From the NCBI GenBank assembly GCA_945893045.1, contig CAMDEA010000012.1, forward strand, positions 16,642 to 80,641: a stretch of DNA of 64,000 nt. The letters run 5' to 3'. The stretch comes from Planctomyces sp. SH-PL62 (GTDB lineage Bacteria > Planctomycetota > Planctomycetia > Planctomycetales > Planctomycetaceae). The stretch's first letter is position 1. Every line of letters begins with the position of its first letter. Both the position numbers and the translations under genes were made by a program. The notes below the pieces were generated by a model. The model searched no databases. It saw nothing but the letters and a program-made list of their open reading frames with translations, and was not told the DNA's origin. Positions 18,007-26,300 of the stretch are shown here, piece after piece.

Positions 18007-18087
18007 GTCAAACTCCCAAATAGTTGTTCCGGCTGAAAGCTGTAAGCTGATGGCTGTAGGCCGTTATCCCAAATCTTTCCTCGACGA

Positions 18088-19590
18088 TCAGAATGACTCC
18101 GGCAACGCCGAGTGCCGATACATATTCCGCAACGCCGAATCGCACAGGCCGACCACATTAAACGGCCGGATCGCCGCCGCCAACTCGCTCTCGAATTCCG
18201 CAACGTCGGCCACTTCACGCAGCCGGTCACACATCCGCCGCACAACCGGCAGCCAAGCTGGATCATTCGCCAGCAAAAAGGCCGGTTGAAATTCTCCGAT
18301 GCTCGCGACACGAGCACGCTCATAACTTGTCGCCGCCGCGAAGTAGAGCATCGTGGCGGCGGCGAAGCGACGAAAGTCTCCCAACCCCGCGAAGCAGCCG
18401 CTGACTAGCAGGTCGATCATTTCGACCTCGCCCAAGACGCAGCGTTCGTATTCACGTAGTCGTAATTCCAAATCGTCACGGCCGAGCGACCGAATCAGAA
18501 TGCGAGCCAGCCGCTCGATCCCGCAGAGCGTGTGCGCGATCCCGGAACTGTGCAGCGCGTCGATGAAGCCCGCCGTGTTCGGCAACATCGCCCACCAGGC
18601 ACCGGCCGCGCGGGCCACCTTGCGTTGCAACCGCCCAGTGCTGCGCAGACCACCAACCGGTCGGACGATTTTCGCGTTCGCGAATTGCTCGCCGACGGAC
18701 GGGTATCGGCGCAACCAGGAATCCCATTCGTCGCTCGCCGAAAGATTCGGCCGCTCGCCACGATTCAAGTCCTGCACGAAACCGGCGCTGAGGGTCTCGT
18801 CATTGAACCGCAGTTGCCACATCCAACCGGCATCGAAAGCGTGATGCAGCGCGGCGTGATCGCAGTCGAACGGATGCTCGGCCGTGTCGAGGCCGCGTGA
18901 TTCCATGCAGCGCTTCCAGCGAGTCACGTCCGCGAAGTGAGCGAACACCGCTCGTGAATTCGTCCGCAGTTCAAGCGTCCGATTTTCGATTCCCAATTGC
19001 TTCGCGAGAAATCCCCCTTCGCCACTCGCATCGACAACGAAGCGAGTCCGCACCTCGTGGGGCAGGTTTCCAACCTGCCCGTGCTTCAAGGGCAGGTTGA
19101 AAACCTGCCCCACGCCGGGCAATTCAATCTCCCCGATGTCGCACTGCTCAAAACAGATCGCCCCTGCCGCGCGAGCCTCTTCAAACAAAAACCCATCGAC
19201 ATCCTGCCGCAACCAGTGCGTATCCGAATGCTGATCGCTGCTGCTGGCCGCGACGAGCAACTCCGTCGAATGCTCCGCATCCGCCAGGAACGGCTGACCG
19301 GCCTCGTGATGAAAGTACGAAAACCCACGCTTGATCCCAGAGACCAGTTGCGGATGCGTCGCCTGCCAGGTGCCATACTTCGCCAACGGAGCGACTCGCG
19401 GCAGGTCATACTCGCGGCACAAGTCCTTCAACACGAGATTCGCAATCGGAGTGGATGACTCACCAATCGCAAACCGCGGATGCCGGCCTTTGTCGATCAA
19501 GGCAACGCTCAACCCCGCGCGCCGCAGCACCAGCGCCAGCAAGCTGCCGCCGAAACCTCCACCCACAATCGCCACTTCCACTTCCAGCAT
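18088..19590 (-). CDS. FAD-dependent oxidoreductase, halogenase-like
   Basis: The start ATG 19590 begins 'MLEVEVAIVGGGFGGSLLAL', a Rossmann FAD-binding GxGxxG. The next motif 'IGESSTPIANLVL' matches flavin halogenase and geranylgeranyl-reductase relatives, and a 'GWMWQL' motif resembles the WxWxIP of halogenases but incompletely. About 500 aa, typical for the group. An in-frame family B palindrome (19056-19114) adds 'GQVFNLPLKHGQVGNLPH' around residues 158-178. A longer open frame up to 20058 overlaps the radical SAM gene and is not conserved-looking. Substrate unknown; hydroxylation, reduction or halogenation are all possible. Confidence 0.82.
   Translation of the reverse strand: MLEVEVAIVGGGFGGSLLALVLRRAGLSVALIDKGRHPRFAIGESSTPIANLVLKDLCREYDLPRVAPLAKYGTWQATHPQLVSGIKRGFSYFHHEAGQPFLADAEHSTELLVAASSSDQHSDTHWLRQDVDGFLFEEARAAGAICFEQCDIGEIELPGVGQVFNLPLKHGQVGNLPHEVRTRFVVDASGEGGFLAKQLGIENRTLELRTNSRAVFAHFADVTRWKRCMESRGLDTAEHPFDCDHAALHHAFDAGWMWQLRFNDETLSAGFVQDLNRGERPNLSASDEWDSWLRRYPSVGEQFANAKIVRPVGGLRSTGRLQRKVARAAGAWWAMLPNTAGFIDALHSSGIAHTLCGIERLARILIRSLGRDDLELRLREYERCVLGEVEMIDLLVSGCFAGLGDFRRFAAATMLYFAAATSYERARVASIGEFQPAFLLANDPAWLPVVRRMCDRLREVADVAEFESELAAAIRPFNVVGLCDSALRNMYRHSALPESF
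19056..19114. repeat. Family B palindromic repeat inside the FAD enzyme gene
   Basis: The 25-nt arms 19056-19080 and 19090-19114 ('cgtggggcaggtttccaacc' onward and its inverse, one mismatch) have a 9-nt loop. Each arm is itself close to palindromic. A second copy lies at 57737-57812. Here it is translated without a stop. Confidence 0.93.
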
Positions 19591-19608
19591 GTGTCCCCTT
19601 TCAACTTC

Positions 19609-19638
19609 ATCCGTGCTCCGGCTCTGCCATCCGTGCGG
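19609..19638. repeat. Family N short dispersed repeat
   Basis: This 30-nt segment ('atccgtgctccggctctgcc' onward) recurs with one mismatch at 26271-26300, in both cases at a gene edge on the minus strand. Internally it repeats 'atccgtgc'. No inverted partner is seen here. Confidence 0.8.
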
Positions 19639-19706
19639 CACACTTTTGTTTTCTGCGATTCTGCCGGCCCGATGAGAGGCCGCACAGATTGAGACAGAAG
19701 CGTCAT

Positions 19707-20894
19707 TCATGACCGATTGATCATCACCGCCGAGTGAGGCGACGGCTGGCATCCCGGACAGACGACCGGCGACCGGATCGTCTGCGACAAATTCATTTGC
19801 CGCAACCGCTCGACCCGCTCGGCCGCACACGTCGTGCAGGCGGCGAAGCGAGCGGCATCCCACGTGTCGGCGAAGACTCGGCCGCGTTGCATTTCGATTC
19901 CGGTCGCTAAGACGTCCTCCAGTGAAGCCAGATTCGGTGGAGAGAAACGTCCCTCCGCTTGCAGTCGCTCCATCGTTCCGTTGCCCGCACGTGTCGGAAT
20001 CACTGAGACGCATGTCACTCCACAATCGAACGCGAACGTGATCGACCGCAGCGCCCAATCGACCCCTTCCGCTTCGGACAAGAACGGCGGCCGCAGCAGC
20101 ACGAACGCGCGGACGGCGATGTCATGCTCGACCAGAAACCGCGCCGCCCGCTCAAAGTCACCGAGCGTCATGCGCTTGTTCATCCGCGCGAGCACGTCCG
20201 GGTGTACCGTCTCCAATCCCATCGCGACTTCCAGGTGGACGTCACGGGGTCGGGAGTCTTTTTCCGAGCGGCCTTCCTCATCACATTGTCGCTCCAACGA
20301 CGTCGGGCCGCTCGAAAAAAGACTCCCGACCCCTTCGCGTGGCAGGTTAAGAAGTTCGCGAAACCGCAAACAGCGATCATCAATCAGCAGCGGATGGTTC
20401 TCGACGATGACTCGCTCGAACTGCCGCACACGATCGGCAATCGCCGGCCAGTCGTCGGGCGGAATCGCGGAGGCATCGAAGAAGTTGCCACTGTTGTAGA
20501 GCTTCACGACGCTGGGAGCAGGACGGGGTCGGGAGTCTTTTTCCGAGCGGCCCGCTGCTGAATGTTGCTGATCCAACAACGACGGGCCGCTCGGAAAAAG
20601 ACTCCAAACCCCTTCGCGTGGGCAAATCTCATCCAGCGCGATGTCGATCTGCTTCGGCACCGCACCGCGCGGCGTCGGCTCATCCAGCGTGTGCCGCCAG
20701 AGATCGCAGTACACGCAGCGGAACGAACACTCGCGATTCGCCAAGAAAATCGTGGCCACGTCAACCACGCGCCCGTCGGCTTGCCGCTCCGGTTCGACGA
20801 ACGAGGCAATCGGTCGCCACGGATCGACCAGCGCTTTCGGACCACGCGCGGCGAGGACTTCACGATCGGTGAGTTTGGGGAAAAATGGTATCAC
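19707..20894 (-). CDS. Radical SAM protein resembling RaSEA (archaeosine) family, with two in-frame palindromic insertions
   Basis: The CxxxCxxC iron-sulfur motif is 'CSFRCVYC' near residue 56-63. Then '[16 protein letters not shown]', '[13 protein letters not shown]' and '[13 protein letters not shown]' match the RaSEA/TIGR01210-type radical SAM proteins. In archaea these complete archaeosine formation on tRNA. Two similar inserts, at residues about 95-125 and 188-218 ('[11 protein letters not shown]'/'[10 protein letters not shown]' and '[11 protein letters not shown]'/'[10 protein letters not shown]'), are family A palindromes read in frame. Without them the protein would be about 330 aa. 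Start is uncertain: GTG 20894 at the edge of a repeat is the best candidate. It is divergent from queC, the preQ0 synthase, which fits a 7-deazaguanine role; this is inference. Confidence 0.72.
   Translation of the reverse strand: MIPFFPKLTDREVLAARGPKALVDPWRPIASFVEPERQADGRVVDVATIFLANRECSFRCVYCDLWRHTLDEPTPRGAVPKQIDIALDEICPREGVWSLFPSGPSLLDQQHSAAGRSEKDSRPRPAPSVVKLYNSGNFFDASAIPPDDWPAIADRVRQFERVIVENHPLLIDDRCLRFRELLNLPREGVGSLFSSGPTSLERQCDEEGRSEKDSRPRDVHLEVAMGLETVHPDVLARMNKRMTLGDFERAARFLVEHDIAVRAFVLLRPPFLSEAEGVDWALRSITFAFDCGVTCVSVIPTRAGNGTMERLQAEGRFSPPNLASLEDVLATGIEMQRGRVFADTWDAARFAACTTCAAERVERLRQMNLSQTIRSPVVCPGCQPSPHSAVMINRS
20246..20333. repeat. Family A palindromic repeat, in frame in the radical SAM gene (copy 1)
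   Basis: Arms 20246-20273 and about 20306-20333 ('ggggtcgggagtctttttcc' onward and its near-perfect inverse). The same outer flank 'cttcgcgtgg' follows this copy and copy 2, so the mobile unit probably extends a few bases past the arms. Confidence 0.93.
20525..20612. repeat. Family A palindromic repeat, in frame in the radical SAM gene (copy 2)
   Basis: Arms 20525-20553 and 20584-20612, the same sequence as copy 1 but with a different loop. Both copies are 88 nt long and share the reading frame. Confidence 0.93.
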
Positions 20895-20945
20895 GGCTAT
20901 CGGCGGTCGGCTTACGGCGATCGGCCGGAGAAGTCGCGCGCAATG
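20885..20945. repeat. Family H repeat at the radical SAM 5' end
   Basis: The sequence 'tggtatcacggctatcggcg' onward matches, in inverse, the H elements at 31026-31098 and 56926-56955. It provides the probable GTG start region of the radical SAM gene. Confidence 0.7.
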
Positions 20946-21033
20946 CGTTCCTTTTCCCCAGGCACGTTGCCCACAAGAATACCGCTGCCTCAGAAACTCG
21001 AAAGCAACTGTGTTTGAAAACAACAGTGAGACC

Positions 21034-21732
21034 ATGAGCAACATTCCGCCAAAAGCAGTCGTCCTCCTCAGCGGCGGACTCGATTCCGCGACCGTGCTGG
21101 CAATCGCACGGCAGCAAGGCTTTGAAACCTTCGCCCTCTCCATCGACTACGGCCAGCGGCATCGGTTCGAGTTGGAAGCCGCGCGGCGCGTCTGCCAGTC
21201 ACTCGGAGCCAAACAGCATCGGGTGTTTCAAATTGACTTGCGGCAGTTCGGCGGTTCGGCACTGACGGCCGACATCGCCGTTCCGAAGGATCGCAGCGAC
21301 GCACAGCTTCACTCCGGCATCCCGATTACTTACGTCCCGGCTCGCAACACGATCTTCTTGTCGCTGGCGCTCGGCTGGGCTGAAGTGCTCGGCGCGTTTG
21401 ACCTGTTCATCGGCGTCAACGCGGTCGATTACAGCGGCTACCCCGATTGCCGGCCGGAGTTCATCCAAGCGTTTGCTGAGGTCGCGCGGCTCGGCACCAA
21501 AGCGGGAGCCGAACGGACCGGGCGATTCGTGATTCATTCACCGCTGATCTCACTGTCAAAAGCCGAGATCATTCGTCGTGGCGTCGCACTCGGTGTCGAT
21601 TACGGTTTGACGACCAGTTGCTACGACCCCGACTCGGCGGGCCGGCCCTGTGGCCATTGCGATTCCTGCCAACTGCGTCGAAAAGGCTTCGCCGAAGCGG
21701 GGCGCGTCGATCCGCTGCCGTACCGGGATTGA
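21034..21732 (+). CDS. queC: 7-cyano-7-deazaguanine synthase QueC
   Basis: QueC converts 7-carboxy-7-deazaguanine to preQ0 with ATP and ammonia, for queuosine, archaeosine or deazaguanine-modified DNA. The PP-loop '[14 protein letters not shown]' is at residues 8-21. The zinc-binding cysteines cluster at the end in '[20 protein letters not shown]'. '[14 protein letters not shown]' and '[18 protein letters not shown]' are also family hallmarks. 232 aa is the usual length. The frame is open further upstream, but ATG 21034 is the conserved start. A glycosyltransferase follows after 7 nt. Confidence 0.96.
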   Translation: MSNIPPKAVVLLSGGLDSATVLAIARQQGFETFALSIDYGQRHRFELEAARRVCQSLGAKQHRVFQIDLRQFGGSALTADIAVPKDRSDAQLHSGIPITYVPARNTIFLSLALGWAEVLGAFDLFIGVNAVDYSGYPDCRPEFIQAFAEVARLGTKAGAERTGRFVIHSPLISLSKAEIIRRGVALGVDYGLTTSCYDPDSAGRPCGHCDSCQLRRKGFAEAGRVDPLPYRD

Positions 21733-21739
21733 TGATTCC

Positions 21740-22867
21740 ATGCCACTCGCCGCACGACGCACGAAACTGATGTTGCTGGTTCCGACTCTCGATCAATCGG
21801 GAGCCGAGAAGCAATTGACGTTGCTGGCCTGTCGGCTGCCGCGAGAAGAATTTGACGTGCATGTCGTCGCGCTCACGCGCGGCGGGCCGTTCGCGGACGA
21901 GTTGGACAAACACGGCGTGCGATGGACGGTGCTCGGCAAGCGTTGGAAGTTCGATCCGGTCGCGATGTGGCGTTTGCGAACACTGATCGCGGCCGAGCAA
22001 CCCGACATCGTTCACACCTGGCTCTTCGCGGCGAACGCCTACGGCCGACTGGTCATTGGCCGGCGGATGCAGCAGCGTCCGAAGTTGATCGTGTCGGAAC
22101 GCTGTGTCGATGTCTGGAAAGCGGGCTGGCAATTGTGGCTCGATCACAAGCTGATCGAGCGAACGGATCGGCTGGTCGGAAATTCGGTCGCGGTTGCGGA
22201 GTTCTATCGGTCGATCGGCTACCCGGCGGATCGCATCACGGTGATCCCGAACGGCATCGACGTACCGGAACCAACACCGATCGATCGTGACGCAATCTTA
22301 GCGGAACTTGAAATTCCCAAAGGCTCGCAAGTCATCGGATTTGTCGGCCGGATGGCGAAACAAAAGCGAGTCGATGATCTGGTCTTCGCAATGGCCTTGG
22401 TGGCGATTCTGCAACCGGAACCGCATCTGCTGCTGATCGGCGACGGACCAGAGCGGGACAAGCTGATGAAGTTCGCGCGGGACATCGACATCGACCATCA
22501 CACACGCTTCACCGGCCACCGCGCGGACGCCGCACGCTTGCTGCGAGTCATGGACGTCTTCTGGATCGCCAGCGATTTCGAAGGGCAGTCGAACAGCGTC
22601 ATGGAAGCGATGGCCGCCGGACTGCCGGTGATCGCCAGCGACATCCCGCCGAATCGCGAACTGGTCATCGACGGCGAAACCGGCTTCCTGGTCAAAGTCG
22701 GCGACCGTGTTGGTTTCCAACAGTTCGCCGATCGTTTGCTGGCTGACCCGGAATTGGCGCGGCGCTTGGGCGACGCGGGCCGCGAACGGATGCGGCAGCA
22801 TTTCAGCATCGGCAACATGGTCGCCGCGCACGCGCGGCTGTATCGCGAAGTGCTGTCGCGACCGTAG
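21740..22867 (+). CDS. Family 4 glycosyltransferase (GT-B)
   Basis: GT-B fold. The N-domain opens 'LMLLVPTLDQSGAEKQL'. The C-domain carries 'VIGFVGRMAKQKRVDDLV', 'LLLIGDGPERDKL' and the family E(x7)E region 'SDFEGQSNSVMEAMAAGLPV'. About 375 aa from ATG 21740, 7 nt after queC, so possibly cotranscribed with it. Likely a cytoplasmic enzyme using a nucleotide sugar to build a cell-surface glycan; the acceptor is unknown. The stop TAG (22865-22867) is the edge of the M palindrome. The longer frame starting 21650 overlaps queC and is not used. Confidence 0.9.
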   Translation: MPLAARRTKLMLLVPTLDQSGAEKQLTLLACRLPREEFDVHVVALTRGGPFADELDKHGVRWTVLGKRWKFDPVAMWRLRTLIAAEQPDIVHTWLFAANAYGRLVIGRRMQQRPKLIVSERCVDVWKAGWQLWLDHKLIERTDRLVGNSVAVAEFYRSIGYPADRITVIPNGIDVPEPTPIDRDAILAELEIPKGSQVIGFVGRMAKQKRVDDLVFAMALVAILQPEPHLLLIGDGPERDKLMKFARDIDIDHHTRFTGHRADAARLLRVMDVFWIASDFEGQSNSVMEAMAAGLPVIASDIPPNRELVIDGETGFLVKVGDRVGFQQFADRLLADPELARRLGDAGRERMRQHFSIGNMVAAHARLYREVLSRP

Positions 22868-22918
22868 CTCGGACGCCTACGTCCGAGCAGATTGACCGGA
22901 CGTGGGCGTCCGGTCTAC
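22864..22918. repeat. Family M double hairpin between convergent genes
   Basis: The left half 22864-22888 ('gtagctcggacgcctacgtc' onward) and right half 22896-22917 ('ccggacgtgggcgtccggtc' onward) are each self-complementary and also related to each other in inverse. The left edge supplies the TAG stop of the glycosyltransferase, the right edge the TAG stop of the DUF1501 gene on the other strand. It may act as a bidirectional terminator (inference). Confidence 0.85.
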
Positions 22919-24363
22919 GCCAGCACATCCTCGACGACATGGCCATGCACGTCGGTGATGCGGCGGTCGATGCCGTTGTGGCGGACGGCCAGCTTGGTGT
23001 GGTCGATACCCATCAGGTGCAGCACCGTCGCGTGCAGGTCGTAGCTCCAGGTTTCGTCTTTCGCGGTCTTGTACGCGAACTCATCGCTTTCGCCGTGAGT
23101 CGCTCCTGCCTTGATGCCGGCTCCGGCCAGCCAGGTGACGAACGTGCCGCCGTTGTGGTCGCGGCCGGTTGCTCCTTGAGTGAACGGCATCCGGCCGAAC
23201 TCGGTCGTCCAGATGACCAGCGTATCCTCGAACAGCCCGCGCTGTTTCAGATCGCGGACCAGCGCGGCGATCGGTTGATCGACCATGCTGGCGATGAACG
23301 GCAACTCCTTGTCGATGTTGGTGTGGTTGTCCCAGTTATTTGAGGCCCCGCCGGCACCGCTCCAAACTTGGACAAACCGCACACCCCGCTCGATCAGCCG
23401 CCGAGCGGTCAGGCAACTCTTCGCGAAATCCGCCGTCGGAGCGGCATTGGTCCCATACGTCTTATGAGTCTCCTCCGTCTCCTTGGTGAGATCGAGAGCC
23501 TCCGGCGCAGAGAGCTGCATCTTCGCGGCGAGTTCGTAGCTGGCGATTCGCGCGTCCAACCGGGAATCTCCCGGCCGAGACTTCTGATGTTCGCGATTGA
23601 TCTCCGCGAGCACGCGCAGCCCCTCCGCTTCGCTGTCACGCGTAATGAAACCAGCCGACTTGGGCGGGAACAAATCGCTGATCGGCGTGGGCGCGTTGGC
23701 CTTGATGATCGTCCCTTGATGATCCATCGGCAGAAACGCGGAGGAGAAATTCCCGGCGTTGTTGTACGGCAGCCCGCGCGTATCCGGCAGCACAACGAAC
23801 GTCGGCAGGTTGTCCGCGAGCCGGCCCAGTCCGTACGACATCCACGCTCCCAGACACGGAAAGCCCGGCTGAGTGAACCCCGTGTTCTGCATGTAACTGG
23901 CGGGGCCATGCACGTTGGTCTTGGTCGTCATCGCCATGAGGAAAGCCAGCTCATCGACGATCGTGGCCGTATGAGGCAGCACGCTCGTGACCCAGCGGCC
24001 GGACTCGCCGTGTTGCTTCCACTCGAACGGTGACTTCATGACCGCCCCCGGCACGCTGGTCGCCGCCGCCTTGAGGCCGAAGTCCACTTTCTCGCCGTGC
24101 TTTTTGATGAGCTCCGGCTTGTAATCAAACGTGTCCATCGGACTCGCGCCGCCATTCATGAAGAGCTGAATGACCCGCTTGACCTTCGCCTTGTGATGCA
24201 ACCCGCCGTTGAATTCGGGCCGAGGCGTCGGCCGCTCAGTTGCCCAACTTTCCGTCGTCAGCAACTGGTGCAACGCGAGTGCTCCGAAGCCACCGCCGGA
24301 TGTTATGAGGAATTCACGGCGTGACGAAATCGAATCTGTGGCGTTGTGGCGAAAAGGAAACAT
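22915..24363 (-). CDS. DUF1501 (sulfatase-like) exported protein
   Basis: A Tat signal 'SSRREFLITSGGGFGALAL' at residues 13-31 precedes a DUF1501 domain in the alkaline-phosphatase superfamily: 'RVIQLFMNGGASPMDTFDYK', 'ERGVRFVQVWSGAGGASNNW', 'DTLVIWTTEFGRMPFTQG', 'GRDHNGGTFVTWLAGAGIK'. Length 482 aa is typical. DUF1501 proteins are abundant in planctomycetes and often paired with DUF1553 or DUF1800 genes; here no such partner is adjacent. Possible metal ligands are the Asp and His in 'GRDHN' and the Asp in 'SPMDTFD'. Function not established. Confidence 0.92.
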   Translation of the reverse strand: MFPFRHNATDSISSRREFLITSGGGFGALALHQLLTTESWATERPTPRPEFNGGLHHKAKVKRVIQLFMNGGASPMDTFDYKPELIKKHGEKVDFGLKAAATSVPGAVMKSPFEWKQHGESGRWVTSVLPHTATIVDELAFLMAMTTKTNVHGPASYMQNTGFTQPGFPCLGAWMSYGLGRLADNLPTFVVLPDTRGLPYNNAGNFSSAFLPMDHQGTIIKANAPTPISDLFPPKSAGFITRDSEAEGLRVLAEINREHQKSRPGDSRLDARIASYELAAKMQLSAPEALDLTKETEETHKTYGTNAAPTADFAKSCLTARRLIERGVRFVQVWSGAGGASNNWDNHTNIDKELPFIASMVDQPIAALVRDLKQRGLFEDTLVIWTTEFGRMPFTQGATGRDHNGGTFVTWLAGAGIKAGATHGESDEFAYKTAKDETWSYDLHATVLHLMGIDHTKLAVRHNGIDRRITDVHGHVVEDVLA

Positions 24364-24385
24364 GGCACTCTCGTTTTAGCACCCA

Positions 24386-24465
24386 GGCGAACGGGGCGGC
24401 GTCAGCCCCCCGGTTGTTTTGCAGTCCCGCGAAACCACCGGGGGGCTGACGCCGCCCCGCTCGCC
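24386..24465. repeat. Family F palindromic repeat
   Basis: Arms of about 29 nt at 24386-24414 and 24437-24465 ('ggcgaacggggcggcgtcag' onward and its inverse, one mismatch) enclose a 22-nt loop. It lies between divergent genes. A single F arm is present at 10671-10695. Confidence 0.93.
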
Positions 24466-24615
24466 AAAATTCTCAGGGGCAACACTGCTGGAATCTACCG
24501 AACTTCTTCTGCACGAGCACGCGCGATCTCCACAAGATTTTCTTGTAGACGATACCCGTCGGTCCCTTCGCTCGTCAGAATCCCTCGGCCTTTGTCCAAG
24601 TCGGGAGATCATTCC

Positions 24616-26259
24616 ATGCGACTGCATTCGTTCTTCGGTCTGAGTTGTTGTCTGCTGTGCGCCAGCGTCGCGCTCGCACAATCGCCGGAGCTTCCGTGTG
24701 CGTGCGGCCAACCGAAGCCGTCGCGATTCGCTCCGCCGAGAGCTTCCGCGCCGGCGATGACCTCGCCGATCCCCGTCCGATCGGAACCGTTCGTGATGGA
24801 TTCCAGGTCGTTCCTCGCGGCTCCGATCAATGTCCGCGCGGCCAGAATCGAACTCGCTCCGGACGAGATGATTCACGACCTCGCTCCGCTGCAGGTCAGT
24901 ATTCCCGAACGATTGCTCAACCAACTGCTGACCGATGAGCGTTCTGAAGTCGGTGCCGTCCGCGATGTGATCGCGAACGCCGATGTGATCGGCCGGCAGG
25001 CCACCGCCACACGAGTCGTCGTCGATGTGCGGCCCAATGCCAGCTTCGCGGAGCTGCATCTTGTTCTGACCGGAGCAGTGCGGAGCGACACGATCGGCAT
25101 GACCTCGCAAGCGGCGGTCAACACGCTGGGGCGACACGACGTGCTGGCGGTCAAGCCGGTGATGTTCGACGGAAATCAAATCACCACGCGCCGCCCGCGC
25201 GTGTGGGTCGATGTCCACAACGAGCATGTCGGTGCCCAGACCGCGTACGATGGCACGCTCTTCGGAGGATTCGCACGCAGCGTGGCGATCTCCACTGCGA
25301 AACGGCAACGAACGCAGGTCGATGCCGAGACGGCGGAGCATCTCGCCGCGCAACTCGGCCCCAAGTTCAACCGCGAGGCAGATCAGCAGCTTGCTCGATT
25401 CAATCGCGAATGGCGTGACGGCGTGAAAGCCCAGTTCGGCAGCCTTTGGCCGCAGCAACTGACGGCTCGTTCGACTGACTCGCAGTTGCTGATCTCCGCC
25501 GCTTGGGCCGATGCTCCGGCACTCGCACAGTCGAACCTGCCCCGCGCGGCCGATGCGGACTCCGTGACCATCCGTGTGCATGAATCGGTTCTGAATTCCG
25601 GACTGCGAACACTCAACCTCGGCGGCAAAACAGTGACGGAAACGGAACTGCGAGAGATTCTGGAATCGTTTGTGACAAAGCTCGGCGGGCGCGTGCAGCC
25701 ACGCGGAAACAAACTCGCCGGACAGCCGCTGCCAGGAACCGCCCCGTTGATTCGGCTCGGCGAGAAAGATCCGGTGAGGATCAGCATCGTTGAGGGGGAA
25801 CTACGATTGACGGTCGTAGCCAGTATCGAAGTTGCCGGTCACACGGTGCTCGCTCAAGACGAAATCACCGTGCCGATGTCCTCGAAATTTGAACGTGGCG
25901 AATGGCGTTTGATCCCAGGACAACTGGCGTTTGCCAAAGCCGACAATGGAGTGTCGCTCGCAGGCATGGTGGAAACATTGGCCCGCAATCAATTGGCCGC
26001 AGCATTTCCCGACGTCGTGCTGCCCGACTCGATTCCGTTGCCAACCAGCGGACCGACGCAGCCGATGCCTGCGTTGCGACTCGCCCGCGCAGAAGCCTCG
26101 TCCGGTTGGCTGACACTGTCGCTGACATTCGGCGCAACGGCTCAACCAATTCCCGAACCGCAACCGGAAGAAGCTGGTCCCTTCGAGATCGTGCCACCGC
26201 GACTCATTGCCCCACCGCGACTGGAATCGCGCCGCGACCCGCGCCGATGGTTCGATTGA
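24616..26259 (+). CDS. Secreted protein of unknown function
   Basis: About 547 aa from ATG 24616 (GGGAG 8 nt upstream). The Sec signal is 'GLSCCLLCASVALAQ'. Next comes a Cys pair 'PCACGQPK', then a large domain with regular strand-like segments: 'SIPERLLNQLLTD', 'VVDVRPNASFAELHLVLTG', 'RLGEKDPVRISIVEGELRLT' and 'IPGQLAFAKADNGVSLAG'. Two parts (about 75-270 and 320-510) may be related, since both contain 'VSIPERLLNQLL'/'IRVHESVLNSGL'-like openings. I recognise no enzyme motif. Likely a periplasmic or surface protein conserved mainly in planctomycetes; this is an impression, not a search. Confidence 0.7.
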   Translation: MRLHSFFGLSCCLLCASVALAQSPELPCACGQPKPSRFAPPRASAPAMTSPIPVRSEPFVMDSRSFLAAPINVRAARIELAPDEMIHDLAPLQVSIPERLLNQLLTDERSEVGAVRDVIANADVIGRQATATRVVVDVRPNASFAELHLVLTGAVRSDTIGMTSQAAVNTLGRHDVLAVKPVMFDGNQITTRRPRVWVDVHNEHVGAQTAYDGTLFGGFARSVAISTAKRQRTQVDAETAEHLAAQLGPKFNREADQQLARFNREWRDGVKAQFGSLWPQQLTARSTDSQLLISAAWADAPALAQSNLPRAADADSVTIRVHESVLNSGLRTLNLGGKTVTETELREILESFVTKLGGRVQPRGNKLAGQPLPGTAPLIRLGEKDPVRISIVEGELRLTVVASIEVAGHTVLAQDEITVPMSSKFERGEWRLIPGQLAFAKADNGVSLAGMVETLARNQLAAAFPDVVLPDSIPLPTSGPTQPMPALRLARAEASSGWLTLSLTFGATAQPIPEPQPEEAGPFEIVPPRLIAPPRLESRRDPRRWFD

Positions 26260-26268
26260 TCTGCCGCC

Positions 26269-26300
26269 TATCCGTGCTCCGGCCCTGCCATCCGTGCGGC
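26269..26300. repeat. Family N short dispersed repeat
   Basis: Second copy of the repeat at 19609-19638, with one mismatch. Its right edge abuts the TAG stop of the HtrA-type gene (26300-26302). Confidence 0.8.

Noticed and set aside
24376..25581. 401-aa minus-strand open frame
   Set aside because: Antisense to the secreted-protein gene, which has a good ribosome site and signal peptide; the frame's end runs through an F repeat.
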